A stretch of DNA of 64,000 nucleotides from Kitasatospora arboriphila. Lineage in GTDB: Bacteria > Actinomycetota > Actinomycetes > Mycobacteriales > Mycobacteriaceae. This document shows, in pieces, positions 38,280 through 47,678 of the stretch. The stretch's first letter is position 1; each line of letters starts with the position of its first letter. Where the stretch lies: positions 558,001 to 622,000 of the forward strand of contig NZ_JNYV01000003.1 of NCBI RefSeq assembly GCF_000717275.1, in the 5' to 3' direction. The notes beneath the pieces are model-generated. The model did not search any database, was not told the origin of the DNA, and was given only the letters and a program-made list of their open reading frames with translations. Made by a program: the position numbers and the translations under genes.

Positions 38280-40091
38280 TTACTGCAGGTGGTGCACCGG
38301 TGCCTGGCCGTAGACGTGCACGTTCATCCCTGCCTCGCGGGCTTTGAGCTGCAATGCGAGGTAGCGCGAGTAGTGCCGGGACTGGTGCAGATTGCCGCCG
38401 TGGAACCACAGGTTCGCCTGTGCGGTGGGCTTCCACATGTTGCGGAGCTCGCCTTCCCAGGGCCCCGGGTCCTTGGTCGTTCCCGATCCCAGCCCCCAGC
38501 ACTTGCCGACCTTGTCGGCCACCTCCTGCGAGATCAGCTGTGCGGCCCAGCCGTTCATCGAGCCGAACCCGGTCGCCATGACGATCAGATCGGCATCGAG
38601 CTCGGTGCCGTCGGACAAGATCACCGAGTGCGAACGGATCTCGGTGATGTGGGCGGGTGCCTTCAACTCGACCTTGCCGTCGGCGATGAGTTCGGAGGCG
38701 CCGACGTCGATGTAGTAGCCCGAGCCGCGACGCAGATACTTCAGGAACAACCCCGATCCGTCGTCGCCGAAGTCGAGCATGAACCCGGCGGCCTCGAGAC
38801 GGTCGTAGAACTCCTTGTCCTGCTCCCGGATCGTGTTCCATGCGGGGATCTGGAAGTCGGCCAGCAAGCCGTACGGAATGGACCCGAAGATCAGATCGGC
38901 CTTCTCGTGGTCGATGCCGTTTGCGAGTGCCTCCTCCGAATAGAGGGGACCGAGCACCTCGCGCATCAGCGACTCGGAGCGCACGATGTGTGTGGTCGAC
39001 CGCTGGATCATCGTGACGTCGGCGCCGTTCTCGTAGAGGTCAGCGCAGATGTCATGTGCGGAGTTGTTGGCTCCCAACACAACTGCCTTCTTGCCCGCGT
39101 ACTTCGCGCCACCGGTGTGCTGCGAGGAATGCACCAGATCACCCTGGAAGGTCTCGGCTCCGGGAATGTCGGGGATGTTGGGGATGCCCGACATTCCGGT
39201 GGCCATCACCAGCTGAGTGGGCTTGAGCGTCAAGGGTTGTCCATCACGCTCGAGCTCGACCGTCCATTCCTGGGCCGCGTCGTCGAACGAGGCGCGGCGG
39301 CACACGGTGTTGCTCCAGTAGTCGAGCTCCATGATCTTGACGTAGCTCTCGAGCCAGTCGCCCATCTTGTCCTTCGGGGTGAACACCGGCCAGTCGTCCG
39401 GGAAGGGTAGATAGGGCATGTGGTCGTACCACACCGGATCATGAAGGGACAGTGAGTAATACCGGCTTCGCCACTGGTCACCGGGCCGGGGGTGCTTATC
39501 GATGACCAGCGCCGAGACCCCGAGGCGTCTGAGCCTTGCGGCCAGCCCGATCCCGCCCTGCCCTCCGCCGACGATGAGCACATAAGGCTGGGTGGTGACG
39601 CCGAGCGATTGCTGCTGTTCGGTTCGCCGGTCGAGCCAGTTCTTCCGCCCGGGGACCACACCGTGTTCGGCCCCTTTGATGCGCCGGGTTCCCTTGCTCT
39701 CGGGGAACTCGAGGAGTTCCTGCGCCGAGGTGAGGAAGGTCCAGCACTTGCCGTCGCGCAGGCGCATCAGACCTTTGCCCCGCAGGACAGGGGTCGTGAA
39801 CGTGTACCAGGCCTCCGTCACCCCGTCTGCTTCGGTTGCCTCGCCGTCGAGCCGAAAATTGCTCGGAGCCGACGTCGGCAACGTCGCCGAGAGCATCGCG
39901 GCCAGGTCGTCCTTGCCCTCGGCAGTGGTGAGGTTCCAGCTCAGCGCCACCAGATCGCGCCAGTAGCAGTCGTCGACGAACAGTTCGGTGACAGCACTGA
40001 CGTCGTCGGTGTCGCGGGCGTGTGCAAGGGCGCGTTCCAAATCGGTGAGGAAAGCCTGCGCCGTCTGAGTAGGCGAGACGGTGGTGGTCAT
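38280..40091 (-). CDS. Flavin-containing monooxygenase with N-terminal NTF2-like domain
   Basis: 603 residues from the ATG at 40091 (RBS AAGGAG). Residues about 1-145 look like a SnoaL/NTF2-like domain ([33 protein letters not shown]). The flavoprotein follows: FAD motif [20 protein letters not shown]-type fingerprint [16 protein letters not shown] motif [16 protein letters not shown] and a C-terminal VIMATGFG-like segment ([14 protein letters not shown]). It should be a cytoplasmic NADPH monooxygenase; substrate unknown. A GAF-domain regulator lies 87 bp upstream in the same direction and probably controls it. Confidence 0.85.
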   Translation of the reverse strand: MTTTVSPTQTAQAFLTDLERALAHARDTDDVSAVTELFVDDCYWRDLVALSWNLTTAEGKDDLAAMLSATLPTSAPSNFRLDGEATEADGVTEAWYTFTTPVLRGKGLMRLRDGKCWTFLTSAQELLEFPESKGTRRIKGAEHGVVPGRKNWLDRRTEQQQSLGVTTQPYVLIVGGGQGGIGLAARLRRLGVSALVIDKHPRPGDQWRSRYYSLSLHDPVWYDHMPYLPFPDDWPVFTPKDKMGDWLESYVKIMELDYWSNTVCRRASFDDAAQEWTVELERDGQPLTLKPTQLVMATGMSGIPNIPDIPGAETFQGDLVHSSQHTGGAKYAGKKAVVLGANNSAHDICADLYENGADVTMIQRSTTHIVRSESLMREVLGPLYSEEALANGIDHEKADLIFGSIPYGLLADFQIPAWNTIREQDKEFYDRLEAAGFMLDFGDDGSGLFLKYLRRGSGYYIDVGASELIADGKVELKAPAHITEIRSHSVILSDGTELDADLIVMATGFGSMNGWAAQLISQEVADKVGKCWGLGSGTTKDPGPWEGELRNMWKPTAQANLWFHGGNLHQSRHYSRYLALQLKAREAGMNVHVYGQAPVHHLQ

Positions 40092-40178
40092 GTACAACTC
40101 CTTTGCGTGAGGTGGATCACACATGACGGTAGGGGTCGATGTGGACGCCCGGGAGGGTTGCAGGGGGTTGCAGCGAGG

Positions 40179-41354
40179 TCAGATGACCGAGGCGGGGACC
40201 GTCAGCCGATAGGGCCGGGTGGCCAGAAGTGGGCCGAGCGTGCGGCGGATCCGGGAGATCTCGGCGCGAACGCTCACCGTGTGATCACCTGGCCCGTATA
40301 GCCGGGCGGACAGATCCCTCGCGCTGAGCCCACTGGGATGCGCTGCGAGCACGCGCAACACGTCGAACTGCCGTGGGGTCAGCGGGTGCGAGGTGTGGTC
40401 GTTGTCGTCCACCGAGATACGGGCACACGGCGGTTCGGCGGTGAGCTCGAGGGTGGTGAGGCGTCGGGTGGATCGCTCGAGCTGCCACAGATCTCCGACC
40501 GGGAGGCTGTCGAAATGCCCGAGGCTGGGGATCCAGACGGTGCCGGGGCGCAGTCCGCCAGGGACGAACAGCCGTTCACTGACCGCGAGGCCCCGGGTGG
40601 CGACGACCCAGCCGCCGCGGTCGAGAACCAGCGCATCGACGCCGCCGGGCTCGAGCAGGCCGGCCGCGGCCTGGCTGTGGGTTCGGAGGCTCTCACGGTG
40701 CAATGACCGTAGTTCGGCATTGATGGCATCAAGCGTGGAGCACACCAGCGACAGCGTGTGCGGGTGTGCTGTGCGCAGGCCACCGGACAGCGTGACCGCT
40801 CCGAGCACCGAATCGTCTCGGGGGTCGATCAACGGCCCGCCCGTGCACACCCAGCTGTGGTGATCGGGGTGCGCGTGCTCGGACCCGAAGATCTGCACAG
40901 GTGACCGGTCGGCGAGGGCGGTGCCCAAACCGTTTGTGCCGACGGCGTTCTCGGTCCACGACGCGCCTTCGACAAAGCCGAGCGTCTCGGAGCGTCGACG
41001 CACCTGCGGTGGGCCGGACACCCACAGGACCACACCGTCCCTGTCGCAGAGCACGAGTTCGGTGGCGGTGTCGGTGCAGCTGGCCAGCAACCGTTCGCGT
41101 AAGGCGTCAGATGCGTGGGTGAGCAGTGGGTCGGCCCGGCGCCGATGGGCCACCTCGTCTGCCGGTCGATGGTCGGGATCCTGGTATCTGGGCGGCTGCC
41201 GTTCCCACGATCTCGCCACCTCTTTCCGGACGCCGGTCGGGATGGCACCCGTTGCCGACCACTGCTCGAACATCGCGTCGAGCCGTCGCATGTGGACACG
41301 CGGGTCCTGGTCGATACGCAACGCGCTCGACGGGCGGGTCAACGATGACGACAC
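40179..41354 (-). CDS. GAF-domain transcriptional regulator
   Basis: 391 residues. The N-terminal third (ARSWERQPPRYQDPD, ELVLCDRDGVVLWVSGPPQ, EGASWTENAVGTNGLGTALA, VQIFGSEHAHPDHHSWVCTGGPL) matches the GAF sensor of AcoR-type regulators. No AAA+ domain follows, so this is not a sigma54 activator. The last ~90 residues form a winged helix-turn-helix (LTPRQFDVLRVLAAHPSGLSARDLSARLYG). It is likely to sense a small molecule and switch on the adjacent monooxygenase. Confidence 0.8.
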   Translation of the reverse strand: MSSSLTRPSSALRIDQDPRVHMRRLDAMFEQWSATGAIPTGVRKEVARSWERQPPRYQDPDHRPADEVAHRRRADPLLTHASDALRERLLASCTDTATELVLCDRDGVVLWVSGPPQVRRRSETLGFVEGASWTENAVGTNGLGTALADRSPVQIFGSEHAHPDHHSWVCTGGPLIDPRDDSVLGAVTLSGGLRTAHPHTLSLVCSTLDAINAELRSLHRESLRTHSQAAAGLLEPGGVDALVLDRGGWVVATRGLAVSERLFVPGGLRPGTVWIPSLGHFDSLPVGDLWQLERSTRRLTTLELTAEPPCARISVDDNDHTSHPLTPRQFDVLRVLAAHPSGLSARDLSARLYGPGDHTVSVRAEISRIRRTLGPLLATRPYRLTVPASVI

Positions 41355-41411
41355 AGGGTTTCTCCGGCTCAGATGGACACCGTGATTCTACGTGAGCCCC
41401 GTCACACAGCA

Positions 41412-41445
41412 CTCACCCCCGTCGACACGCGTCGACGGGGGTGAG
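41412..41445 (-). terminator. Strong hairpin after the MMPL gene
   Basis: CTCACCCCCGTCGAC (41412-41426) and GTCGACGGGGGTGAG (41431-41445) form a perfect 15-bp stem with an ACGC loop, 18 bp beyond the MMPL stop. There is no U-tract, so it may need Rho or act by stem stability. Confidence 0.7.
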
Positions 41446-41463
41446 GTTGCCGGTGAAGCGAGA

Positions 41464-43713
41464 TCAGTCGGCGGAACCGACGGTCGCAGGCTGCGGCTTG
41501 TCGTCGCCGGCGCCGGAATCGATCGGGATCTTCCGGATCGCAGTGCCCTCCATGTCGACATTGGGCAGGACCTTGTCGAGCCACGTGGGCATCCACCAGG
41601 CCTTGTCGCCCATGATCGTGATCACGGCAGGCACGATCACCATGCGCACCACAAACGCGTCGAAGAACACGGCCGCCGCGAGAGCGAAGCCCATCATCTT
41701 CGAGCTGGTGTCGGGTGCCAGCATGAACGCCGCGAACACGGCGATCATGATGATGGCTGCCGACGCGACCACGCGGGCACCGTGCTTGTAGCCGATGATC
41801 ACCGACTCCTTGGCGGACAAACCGTGCACGTACTCCTCGCGCATACGGGTGACCAGGAAGACCTGGTAGTCCATTGCCAGGCCGAACACCACACCGATCA
41901 TGAAGATCGGCAGGAACGAGATGATCGGCTGGGTGTGCGTGATCAACCCGAAGTGTCCGAGCTGGAAGATCGCCACCGTGGCACCGAACGTCGCGCACAC
42001 CGAGAACAGGAAGCCGATGGTCGCGGTCAGGGGGACCAGCACGGAACGGAACACGACCATCAAGATCAGGAAGGCGAGCCCGACCACCAGGACCAGGTAG
42101 GGGATCAGAGCTGAACTCAGCTTGGCCGAGATGTCCGACATGATCGCCGTCTGCCCACCCACGTTGAGGGTGACGCCCTCGGCATCCGTGGTCGAGGAGT
42201 AGTCCCGGATCTGTTCCATCAGATCGTGGGTCTGCGGACCGCTCGGTGACTGCTGCGGCGTGACCGAGATGAGGGCTGACGTCGCGCCGGCCTTCGTGTC
42301 CTGTTTGTCCGGACCGTTGCCCGTCCAGGTCAGCTGACCGGGGTTGGCGACGTTCTGCAGGGTCTTGATGTGCTCGACCGTACGGTCGGCCGCAGCGGCG
42401 ACGGGCCCGCCGTCGGTGTCGTTGAGCACCACCAGGAGTGGGCCGTTGATGCCTTCACCGAATCCTCGCTGTAGCAGTTCGGTCGCGGGGACCTCGGCGT
42501 CGGTTGTCGATGAGAGCCCGAGTTCCAACTTCGACATCGGCAAGGCGACGACAACAAGCGCGAGCAGCGACACAACCGCGATCGGCCACGGGTATTTCGT
42601 CACGAACTTCGCGAAGCGATGGCCGTTGGACATCGATTCCTCGGGCTCATCGCCGTGACGGACCTTGGGGATGCGCGGCGAGAAGGCGAACCGACCGAAC
42701 GCCCCCAGCAATCCCGGGATCAGTGTGATGGCGCCGAGCACCGCGATCAAGACCGCGAGTGCCGCCGCCAGACCCATCTGCGAGATGAACGGGATACCCA
42801 CCACCGACAGTGCGGCGACGGCGATCATCACCGTGAGACCCGCGAACACAACTGCCGAACCCGCGGTTCCGACGGCACGGCCCACGGCGGCCTCTCGAGA
42901 TCCGCCCAGATTCAGTTCACTGCGATAGCGGGAGACGATGAACAGCGCGTAGTCGATGGACACCGCGATACCGAGCATGGTGATGATGCCGGTTGCGCTC
43001 TCGTTGATGTTGAACACGCCGGCGCCCAGGGTGACCAGCATGATGGTGATCATCACACCGAGGATGCCGGTGATGATGGGGATGAATGCCGCCACGATGG
43101 CACCGAAGGCAACGATCATCACCACGAACGCGATGACGAATCCGAGCATCTCGGCGGTGCCGCCCTGCTCGAAGACCTGCATCAGGGAACCGGTGCCCTG
43201 GACATCGAGACCGCCGACGCGGAACTCCTTGAGGATGTCCTCGAATTGCTCTTTGTCCTCGAGGGTGAGGTCTTCGACGTTGATGTCCTGATCGATCTGC
43301 ATCAAACCGACCCGGCCGTTGTCTCCGAGGACGTTGGGGGCCAACGCAGGGTCGGCTTTGGCCACCTCGACCGGATTGACGATGGTGTCGGGCGCGACCA
43401 GGTCGGGCAGGGTCCTGAGTTTCGCGACGAGTGCGTCGATGTCCGCGGTGTGCGCTTCGAGCCCGTTGTCCGCGGCGACGAGAACACTCGTGGACGCCTT
43501 GAACTGCTCGTCGTTGATTGCCGGGAAGTTTTCCTTCATGAGGGACATCGCTTTGTCCGAGTCGGTCCCCGGGAGCTCAAAGTCCTTGGAGAACTTGGGA
43601 TTCAGACTGCTCACCAGTGTGATGACCAGGGCCGCAAGCAATAGCCAACTGACGATCACCCACCATTTGTGCCTAAACGAGAATCGTCCGAGTCGATACA
43701 GAAACATTGCCAT
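41464..43713 (-). CDS. MMPL family (RND) membrane transporter
   Basis: 749 residues from the ATG at 43713; upstream frame is not protein-like. Twelve hydrophobic helices in two sets, each set preceded by a large periplasmic loop. RND/MMPL marks: FRHKWWVIVSWLLLAALVITL at the N-terminus, GIITMLGIAVSIDYALFIVSRYR (functional Asp-Tyr pair) in the first half and MIGVVFGLAMDYQVFLVTRMREEY in the second. Such proteins export lipids, siderophores or drugs in mycolate-containing actinobacteria. It lacks the large C-terminal domain of MmpL3. Substrate unknown. Confidence 0.9.
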   Translation of the reverse strand: MAMFLYRLGRFSFRHKWWVIVSWLLLAALVITLVSSLNPKFSKDFELPGTDSDKAMSLMKENFPAINDEQFKASTSVLVAADNGLEAHTADIDALVAKLRTLPDLVAPDTIVNPVEVAKADPALAPNVLGDNGRVGLMQIDQDINVEDLTLEDKEQFEDILKEFRVGGLDVQGTGSLMQVFEQGGTAEMLGFVIAFVVMIVAFGAIVAAFIPIITGILGVMITIMLVTLGAGVFNINESATGIITMLGIAVSIDYALFIVSRYRSELNLGGSREAAVGRAVGTAGSAVVFAGLTVMIAVAALSVVGIPFISQMGLAAALAVLIAVLGAITLIPGLLGAFGRFAFSPRIPKVRHGDEPEESMSNGHRFAKFVTKYPWPIAVVSLLALVVVALPMSKLELGLSSTTDAEVPATELLQRGFGEGINGPLLVVLNDTDGGPVAAAADRTVEHIKTLQNVANPGQLTWTGNGPDKQDTKAGATSALISVTPQQSPSGPQTHDLMEQIRDYSSTTDAEGVTLNVGGQTAIMSDISAKLSSALIPYLVLVVGLAFLILMVVFRSVLVPLTATIGFLFSVCATFGATVAIFQLGHFGLITHTQPIISFLPIFMIGVVFGLAMDYQVFLVTRMREEYVHGLSAKESVIIGYKHGARVVASAAIIMIAVFAAFMLAPDTSSKMMGFALAAAVFFDAFVVRMVIVPAVITIMGDKAWWMPTWLDKVLPNVDMEGTAIRKIPIDSGAGDDKPQPATVGSAD

Positions 43714-43813
43714 AGCGCCAGAGCCTATAGCCCTAGGGCGACAACAGTCCTCACCCGGAAGATTGATATTCAGGGAACATTCCCCGCCGACGGGTCGGCC
43801 CGGGGTCGGACAA

Positions 43814-44416
43814 CTATCCGGTGGGGAGAACCCGCCCGTTCGAGTTGGCACCCGGCAACGGCGAGGCCGCCAGGACCGCCGATGCCAGTGTCGAGAAGTC
43901 GTCGTCCTTTGCCTTGTTCGACTTCAGTCCGATCCGGACGTCGCCGAGGTCGGTGACCCACACCGTCCGGCCACCGTCCGGTTTGCCATAGGCAACCCAT
44001 TTTCGGCCACCGACATCGCGGGTGCCCGCGCCGAGCAGGGTCTCGTCGTCCGAGAGGTATCCGACCACGGCATCCTGGGTCGCATTCGTCTGGCTGAGCT
44101 GAATGTAGACACCGTTGGCTGTGATGTAGCCGGCATTGGAGACGACGGTGTTCTCCAGTGCGACGGTGGTACCCGAGTTGGGCTTCCAGTCCGCCGGTGT
44201 CTGGGGCAGCCGGATGGGGAACGTGACCGATCGGGCATCGGCACGGAGCCCATTCGCGACGTCGTACGCCGGGACCTTGTCGTCGCCGGAACCGCCGGTC
44301 AATCCGACCGAGCAGTTACCGGACACGACCGCGATGAAGGCACACAGCAACAGCAAGGGGATCAACGACCAGATCATGTCCTTGTTGTTATTGAGGATGC
44401 GGGGTTTTGCGGCCAC
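43814..44416 (-). CDS. DUF4245 membrane-anchored protein (Rv1100-like)
   Basis: 200 residues: a short cytoplasmic N-terminus, one transmembrane helix (MIWSLIPLLLLCAFIAVVSG) and an extracytoplasmic domain (VTFPIRLPQTPADWKPNSG, WVAYGKPDGGRTVWVTDLGDVRIGL) typical of DUF4245, an actinobacterial family of unknown function that occurs near glpX. It follows xseB on the same strand with a 64-bp gap. Confidence 0.82.
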   Translation of the reverse strand: MAAKPRILNNNKDMIWSLIPLLLLCAFIAVVSGNCSVGLTGGSGDDKVPAYDVANGLRADARSVTFPIRLPQTPADWKPNSGTTVALENTVVSNAGYITANGVYIQLSQTNATQDAVVGYLSDDETLLGAGTRDVGGRKWVAYGKPDGGRTVWVTDLGDVRIGLKSNKAKDDDFSTLASAVLAASPLPGANSNGRVLPTG

Positions 44417-44480
44417 GATCCGAGTATTGCAGGCAGCGGCGATCGGTCATAAACGCCGAGTACGGGGCAGCGGTGCCCGC

Positions 44481-44759
44481 TCAGTCCTGCTCGTCGAAGT
44501 CGTCGTCTTCGTCGCCGGCGTCTGCAAGGTCCTCCTCGGAGCCCAGGACTGCCTCGATGCGTTTGCGCGCGCCCTCGAGGTGTTCTTCGCACCGGCGTGA
44601 GAGGGCCTCCCCGCGCTCCCACAATTCCAGGGAGGCATCGAGGTCGAGGCCGCCCTGTTCCAGGGTGCGCACGACGACGATCAACTCATCGCGTGCCTGT
44701 TCGTAACCCAATTCCGATACCGGGACCGGTCCTTCGATGTCTTGCTTCTTCGCTGCCAC
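44481..44759 (-). CDS. xseB: Exodeoxyribonuclease VII small subunit
   Basis: 92 residues. The core [40 protein letters not shown] is the XseB helical hairpin; the C-terminus is very acidic ([18 protein letters not shown]). With XseA it forms the single-strand exonuclease VII used in repair and degradation of DNA. GTG start nine bases after the xseA stop. Confidence 0.93.
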   Translation of the reverse strand: MAAKKQDIEGPVPVSELGYEQARDELIVVVRTLEQGGLDLDASLELWERGEALSRRCEEHLEGARKRIEAVLGSEEDLADAGDEDDDFDEQD

Positions 44760-44768
44760 GTCTGTCCT

Positions 44769-46013
44769 CTACTTCTCCACGCCCATCACCGCTGCACGGG
44801 TGGCGCCGTCGGCGACCCGGACACGGAGCTGGGTGCCGATCGGCATGTCCAGCACCGAGCTGACCACGTGTGGGTGGTCATCCGGTGTGTTCGTACTCGC
44901 CGAGCCGGGCACCCGCTGAACGACGGCGTATCCACGCGCCAATGTCTGGGCCGGACCCAAGGTAGCCAATCGCGCCGACAGATGTTCCACGCGCTGGTCC
45001 TCGTGGGCGACGAGCCGCGCCACGTCACGGCGGATGTCCGAGGCCGCGCGATCAAGCCATGCGCTGCGCTCATCGATCATGCGGAACGGGTGCGCGAGCA
45101 CCGGGCGTCCACGCATCGCATCGAGGCCGCGGACCTGTGTGGTGACCCAATTGCGCAGTGCTCCTGCACTTCTGGACCGCAGGTCGCGGATCATCGCGAG
45201 CTCTGAGGCGACGTCTGGCACCACTCGTTTGGCCGCATCGGTGGGCGTTGCCGCCCGAAGATCGGCCACGAGGTCGAGCAAGGGCGAGTCGGGTTCGTGC
45301 CCGATCGCACTCACCACCGCGGTGGTCACCTTGGCCACCGCGCGGCACAGGGCTTCGTCGGAGAACGGCAGCAGGTCCTCGACACTGCCGCCACCCCGGG
45401 CCAGGATGATCACGTCGACGTCCGGGTCGGCGTCCAGCTCGGCAAGATGCCGCAGAATGCGGGGGACCGCGGTCGGTCCCTGAACCGGCGCGTCGCGGAT
45501 CTCGAAACGCACTGCGGGCCAACGACTCTGCGCGACCGAGACGATGTCGCGCTGCGCTGCGCTGGCGCGGCCGGTGATCAGTCCGATGGTTCCGGGCAGG
45601 AACGGAAGTGGTCGTTTGCGAGCCGAGTCGAACAGGCCCTCAGCGGCGAGGAGTTGTCGTAGCCGCTCGATGCGGGCCAGGAGCTCGCCGATCCCCACCG
45701 GCCGGATCTCGGTGACGCGGAGCGAGACGGTGCCCCTGCCGGTGTAGAAGACCGGGCGGCCGAGCATCACCACGCGGGCGCCCTCGGTGAGTGGAACCTG
45801 GGCGCGGGTGAGCAGATCGGGGTTGCACGTCACCTGGATCGAGATGTCGGCAGCGGGATCACGAAGGGTCAGGAAGGCGGTACGCGTGCCGGGTCGCCGG
45901 TTGATCTGGGTGAGTTGACCCTCCACCCAGACCTGTCCCAGTCTGTGTAGCCAGTCCGCGATCTTGGTGTTGATGGTGCGAACCGGCCATGCCGTGTCGG
46001 GCGTATTGCTCAC
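44769..46013 (-). CDS. xseA: Exodeoxyribonuclease VII large subunit
   Basis: 414 residues from GTG at 46013. The N-terminal OB-fold ([26 protein letters not shown]) precedes the catalytic core with [23 protein letters not shown] and [28 protein letters not shown], both hallmarks of XseA. A coiled coil and C-terminal segment ([10 protein letters not shown]) follow. It is co-transcribed with xseB, as in mycobacteria (Rv1108c-Rv1107c). The lipid-droplet gene begins upstream on the same strand, with a 7-bp gap. Confidence 0.95.
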   Translation of the reverse strand: MSNTPDTAWPVRTINTKIADWLHRLGQVWVEGQLTQINRRPGTRTAFLTLRDPAADISIQVTCNPDLLTRAQVPLTEGARVVMLGRPVFYTGRGTVSLRVTEIRPVGIGELLARIERLRQLLAAEGLFDSARKRPLPFLPGTIGLITGRASAAQRDIVSVAQSRWPAVRFEIRDAPVQGPTAVPRILRHLAELDADPDVDVIILARGGGSVEDLLPFSDEALCRAVAKVTTAVVSAIGHEPDSPLLDLVADLRAATPTDAAKRVVPDVASELAMIRDLRSRSAGALRNWVTTQVRGLDAMRGRPVLAHPFRMIDERSAWLDRAASDIRRDVARLVAHEDQRVEHLSARLATLGPAQTLARGYAVVQRVPGSASTNTPDDHPHVVSSVLDMPIGTQLRVRVADGATRAAVMGVEK

Positions 46014-46020
46014 CCGGGTA

Positions 46021-46614
46021 CTACTTGCTCGCGGCGGTCACACGATTGTCGAGCATCGTCAGGAACGGTGCCCGCGAACGGTGGGACCTCTCATACGCCG
46101 CAAGGTCCTGCAGTTCGCTCAAGCCGACCGTCTTCAACTTCGCGCGGAGCTGCGCCAGGGTGAGGTCGTTGTAGTCGAGCAATTCGACGATTTCCGGGAC
46201 GTCGTCGGACGGTGTCGTCGAGATCGGTTGCACATCGTCGGTGTCGATGTCGGGCGCCGAGCTGTACAAGGCGAACCGTCCGGCTCCGGCAGCCGGTGCG
46301 GCACTCTCGCCGGAGTCATCGGAGTCGTCGGAGGGAACCAAGGTGGGCGCGGACGGAGGTGCGAGATCGTCGTCTTCGTCGAAGGTCGCCCACTCCGGCT
46401 CTTCTTCGTTGTGCCCCAGCAACGCGTCGAAAACATCGTCTCCCTTGATCGCCATCTCGGCGATCTGCTGCTGGAAACGCATCAGAGTCTGGAGAGTCTG
46501 ACTCACGGCGGTCATCGGAAGTGTGATCGCGGTGGTCGGCAGTTTTCGAGTCTCTTCCAGCACCGTTACAACAACCCCGGCGGCGACCCTTGCGGCATAA
46601 GGTGGTCGGATCAT
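46021..46614 (-). CDS. Lipid-droplet-associated protein (Rv1109c family)
   Basis: 197 residues from the ATG at 46614. N-terminal amphipathic/hydrophobic region ([38 protein letters not shown]) likely binds the droplet surface or membrane; a long acidic low-complexity middle ([27 protein letters not shown]) follows, then a C-terminal helical domain with [28 protein letters not shown]. The family is known from rhodococcal lipid droplets and Rv1109c. The xseA start follows closely, giving a three-gene operon. It is divergent from ispH. Confidence 0.8.
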   Translation of the reverse strand: MIRPPYAARVAAGVVVTVLEETRKLPTTAITLPMTAVSQTLQTLMRFQQQIAEMAIKGDDVFDALLGHNEEEPEWATFDEDDDLAPPSAPTLVPSDDSDDSGESAAPAAGAGRFALYSSAPDIDTDDVQPISTTPSDDVPEIVELLDYNDLTLAQLRAKLKTVGLSELQDLAAYERSHRSRAPFLTMLDNRVTAASK

Positions 46615-46670
46615 CCCATTACTGTGCCTCATGCCACCGGTGGTGACCACCAGGAGGGTCGTATTGCCCG

Positions 46671-46676
46671 TACCCT
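46671..46676 (+). promoter_or_regulatory. Candidate -10 element for a leaderless ispH transcript
   Basis: TACCCT ends 7 nt before the ATG at 46684 and no Shine-Dalgarno lies between; the same hexamer and spacing occur before metB. The -35 is not convincing. Confidence 0.4.
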
Positions 46677-46683
46677 GAACACC

Positions 46684-47652
46684 ATGAGTTCGGCCGAAAT
46701 CAGCCCTGGAGGCAAGACAGTCCTGCTCGCCGAGCCGCGCGGTTACTGCGCCGGTGTCGATCGAGCCGTCGAAGCGGTGGAAAAAGCGCTCGAGAAGCAC
46801 GGTGCGCCGGTGTATGTGCGTAAGGAGATCGTGCACAACCGCCACGTCGTCGAAACGCTTGCCGACCGCGGCGCGGTGTTCGTGGACGAGACCGACGAGG
46901 TGCCCGAGGGTGCACTCGTGGTGTTCTCTGCGCACGGTGTGTCACCGGCGGTCCACGAGTCCGCCGCGGAACGCAACCTGCGCACCATCGATGCGACATG
47001 CCCGCTGGTCACCAAGGTGCACCAGGAAGCCAAGCGTTTCGCACGCGACGACTACGACATCCTGCTCATCGGCCATGAAGGCCATGAGGAGGTCGAGGGG
47101 ACCGCCGGAGAGGCGCCCCAGCACGTCCAGTTGGTCGATGGACCCGACAGCGTCGATGCGGTGACGGTGCGTGACGAATCGAAGATCGTCTGGTTGTCGC
47201 AGACCACGTTGTCCGTCGACGAGACGATGCAGACGGTGTCACGGTTGCGGGAGAAGTTCCCCCTGCTCAACGACCCACCGAGCGACGACATCTGTTACGC
47301 CACGCAGAACCGTCAGGTGGCGGTGAAGGCAATGGCGCCGAAATGCGATCTGGTCATCGTGGTGGGTTCGAGGAACTCGTCCAACTCGGTGCGGCTGGTG
47401 GAGGTGGCGCTCCAGGCGGGGGCACGCACGTCCTACCTGGTCGACTACGCACGTGACGTGGACCTGACCTGGCTCGAAGGGGTCGAAACCGTCGGTGTGA
47501 CGTCGGGTGCATCGGTGCCGGAGGTGCTGGTGCGGGGTGTTCTCGATCTACTCGGTGAGCACGGATACAACAACATCGAAAAGGTCACCACTGCCGAGGA
47601 GACGCTGACGTTCGCGTTGCCGCGTGAGCTCCGGCCGGCGCGCGCGAAGTAG
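46684..47652 (+). CDS. ispH: 4-hydroxy-3-methylbut-2-enyl diphosphate reductase
   Basis: 322 residues from the ATG at 46684. The last enzyme of the MEP isoprenoid pathway, a [4Fe-4S] protein giving IPP and DMAPP. The three cluster cysteines are in [25 protein letters not shown] and [16 protein letters not shown] and [11 protein letters not shown] supply diphosphate contacts, and [10 protein letters not shown] follows. It corresponds to lytB2 (Rv1110). It feeds precursors to the Z-prenyl synthase at 25.3 kb. In the other direction it is convergent with mycP. Confidence 0.95.
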   Translation: MSSAEISPGGKTVLLAEPRGYCAGVDRAVEAVEKALEKHGAPVYVRKEIVHNRHVVETLADRGAVFVDETDEVPEGALVVFSAHGVSPAVHESAAERNLRTIDATCPLVTKVHQEAKRFARDDYDILLIGHEGHEEVEGTAGEAPQHVQLVDGPDSVDAVTVRDESKIVWLSQTTLSVDETMQTVSRLREKFPLLNDPPSDDICYATQNRQVAVKAMAPKCDLVIVVGSRNSSNSVRLVEVALQAGARTSYLVDYARDVDLTWLEGVETVGVTSGASVPEVLVRGVLDLLGEHGYNNIEKVTTAEETLTFALPRELRPARAK

Positions 47653-47662
47653 GAGTTTCCAT

Positions 47663-47678
47663 CTGAGCCGGAGCTCAG
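47663..47678. terminator. Small perfect hairpin between ispH and mycP
   Basis: CTGAGC-CGGA-GCTCAG sits in the 22-bp convergent gap and overlaps the mycP stop. It is probably a shared terminator; no strong T-tract. Confidence 0.45.

Noticed and set aside
45964-46683. A 240-residue N-terminal extension of IspH
   Set aside because: It runs antisense through the lipid-droplet gene and is Arg/Gly-rich; IspH begins at 46684 behind a leaderless promoter.
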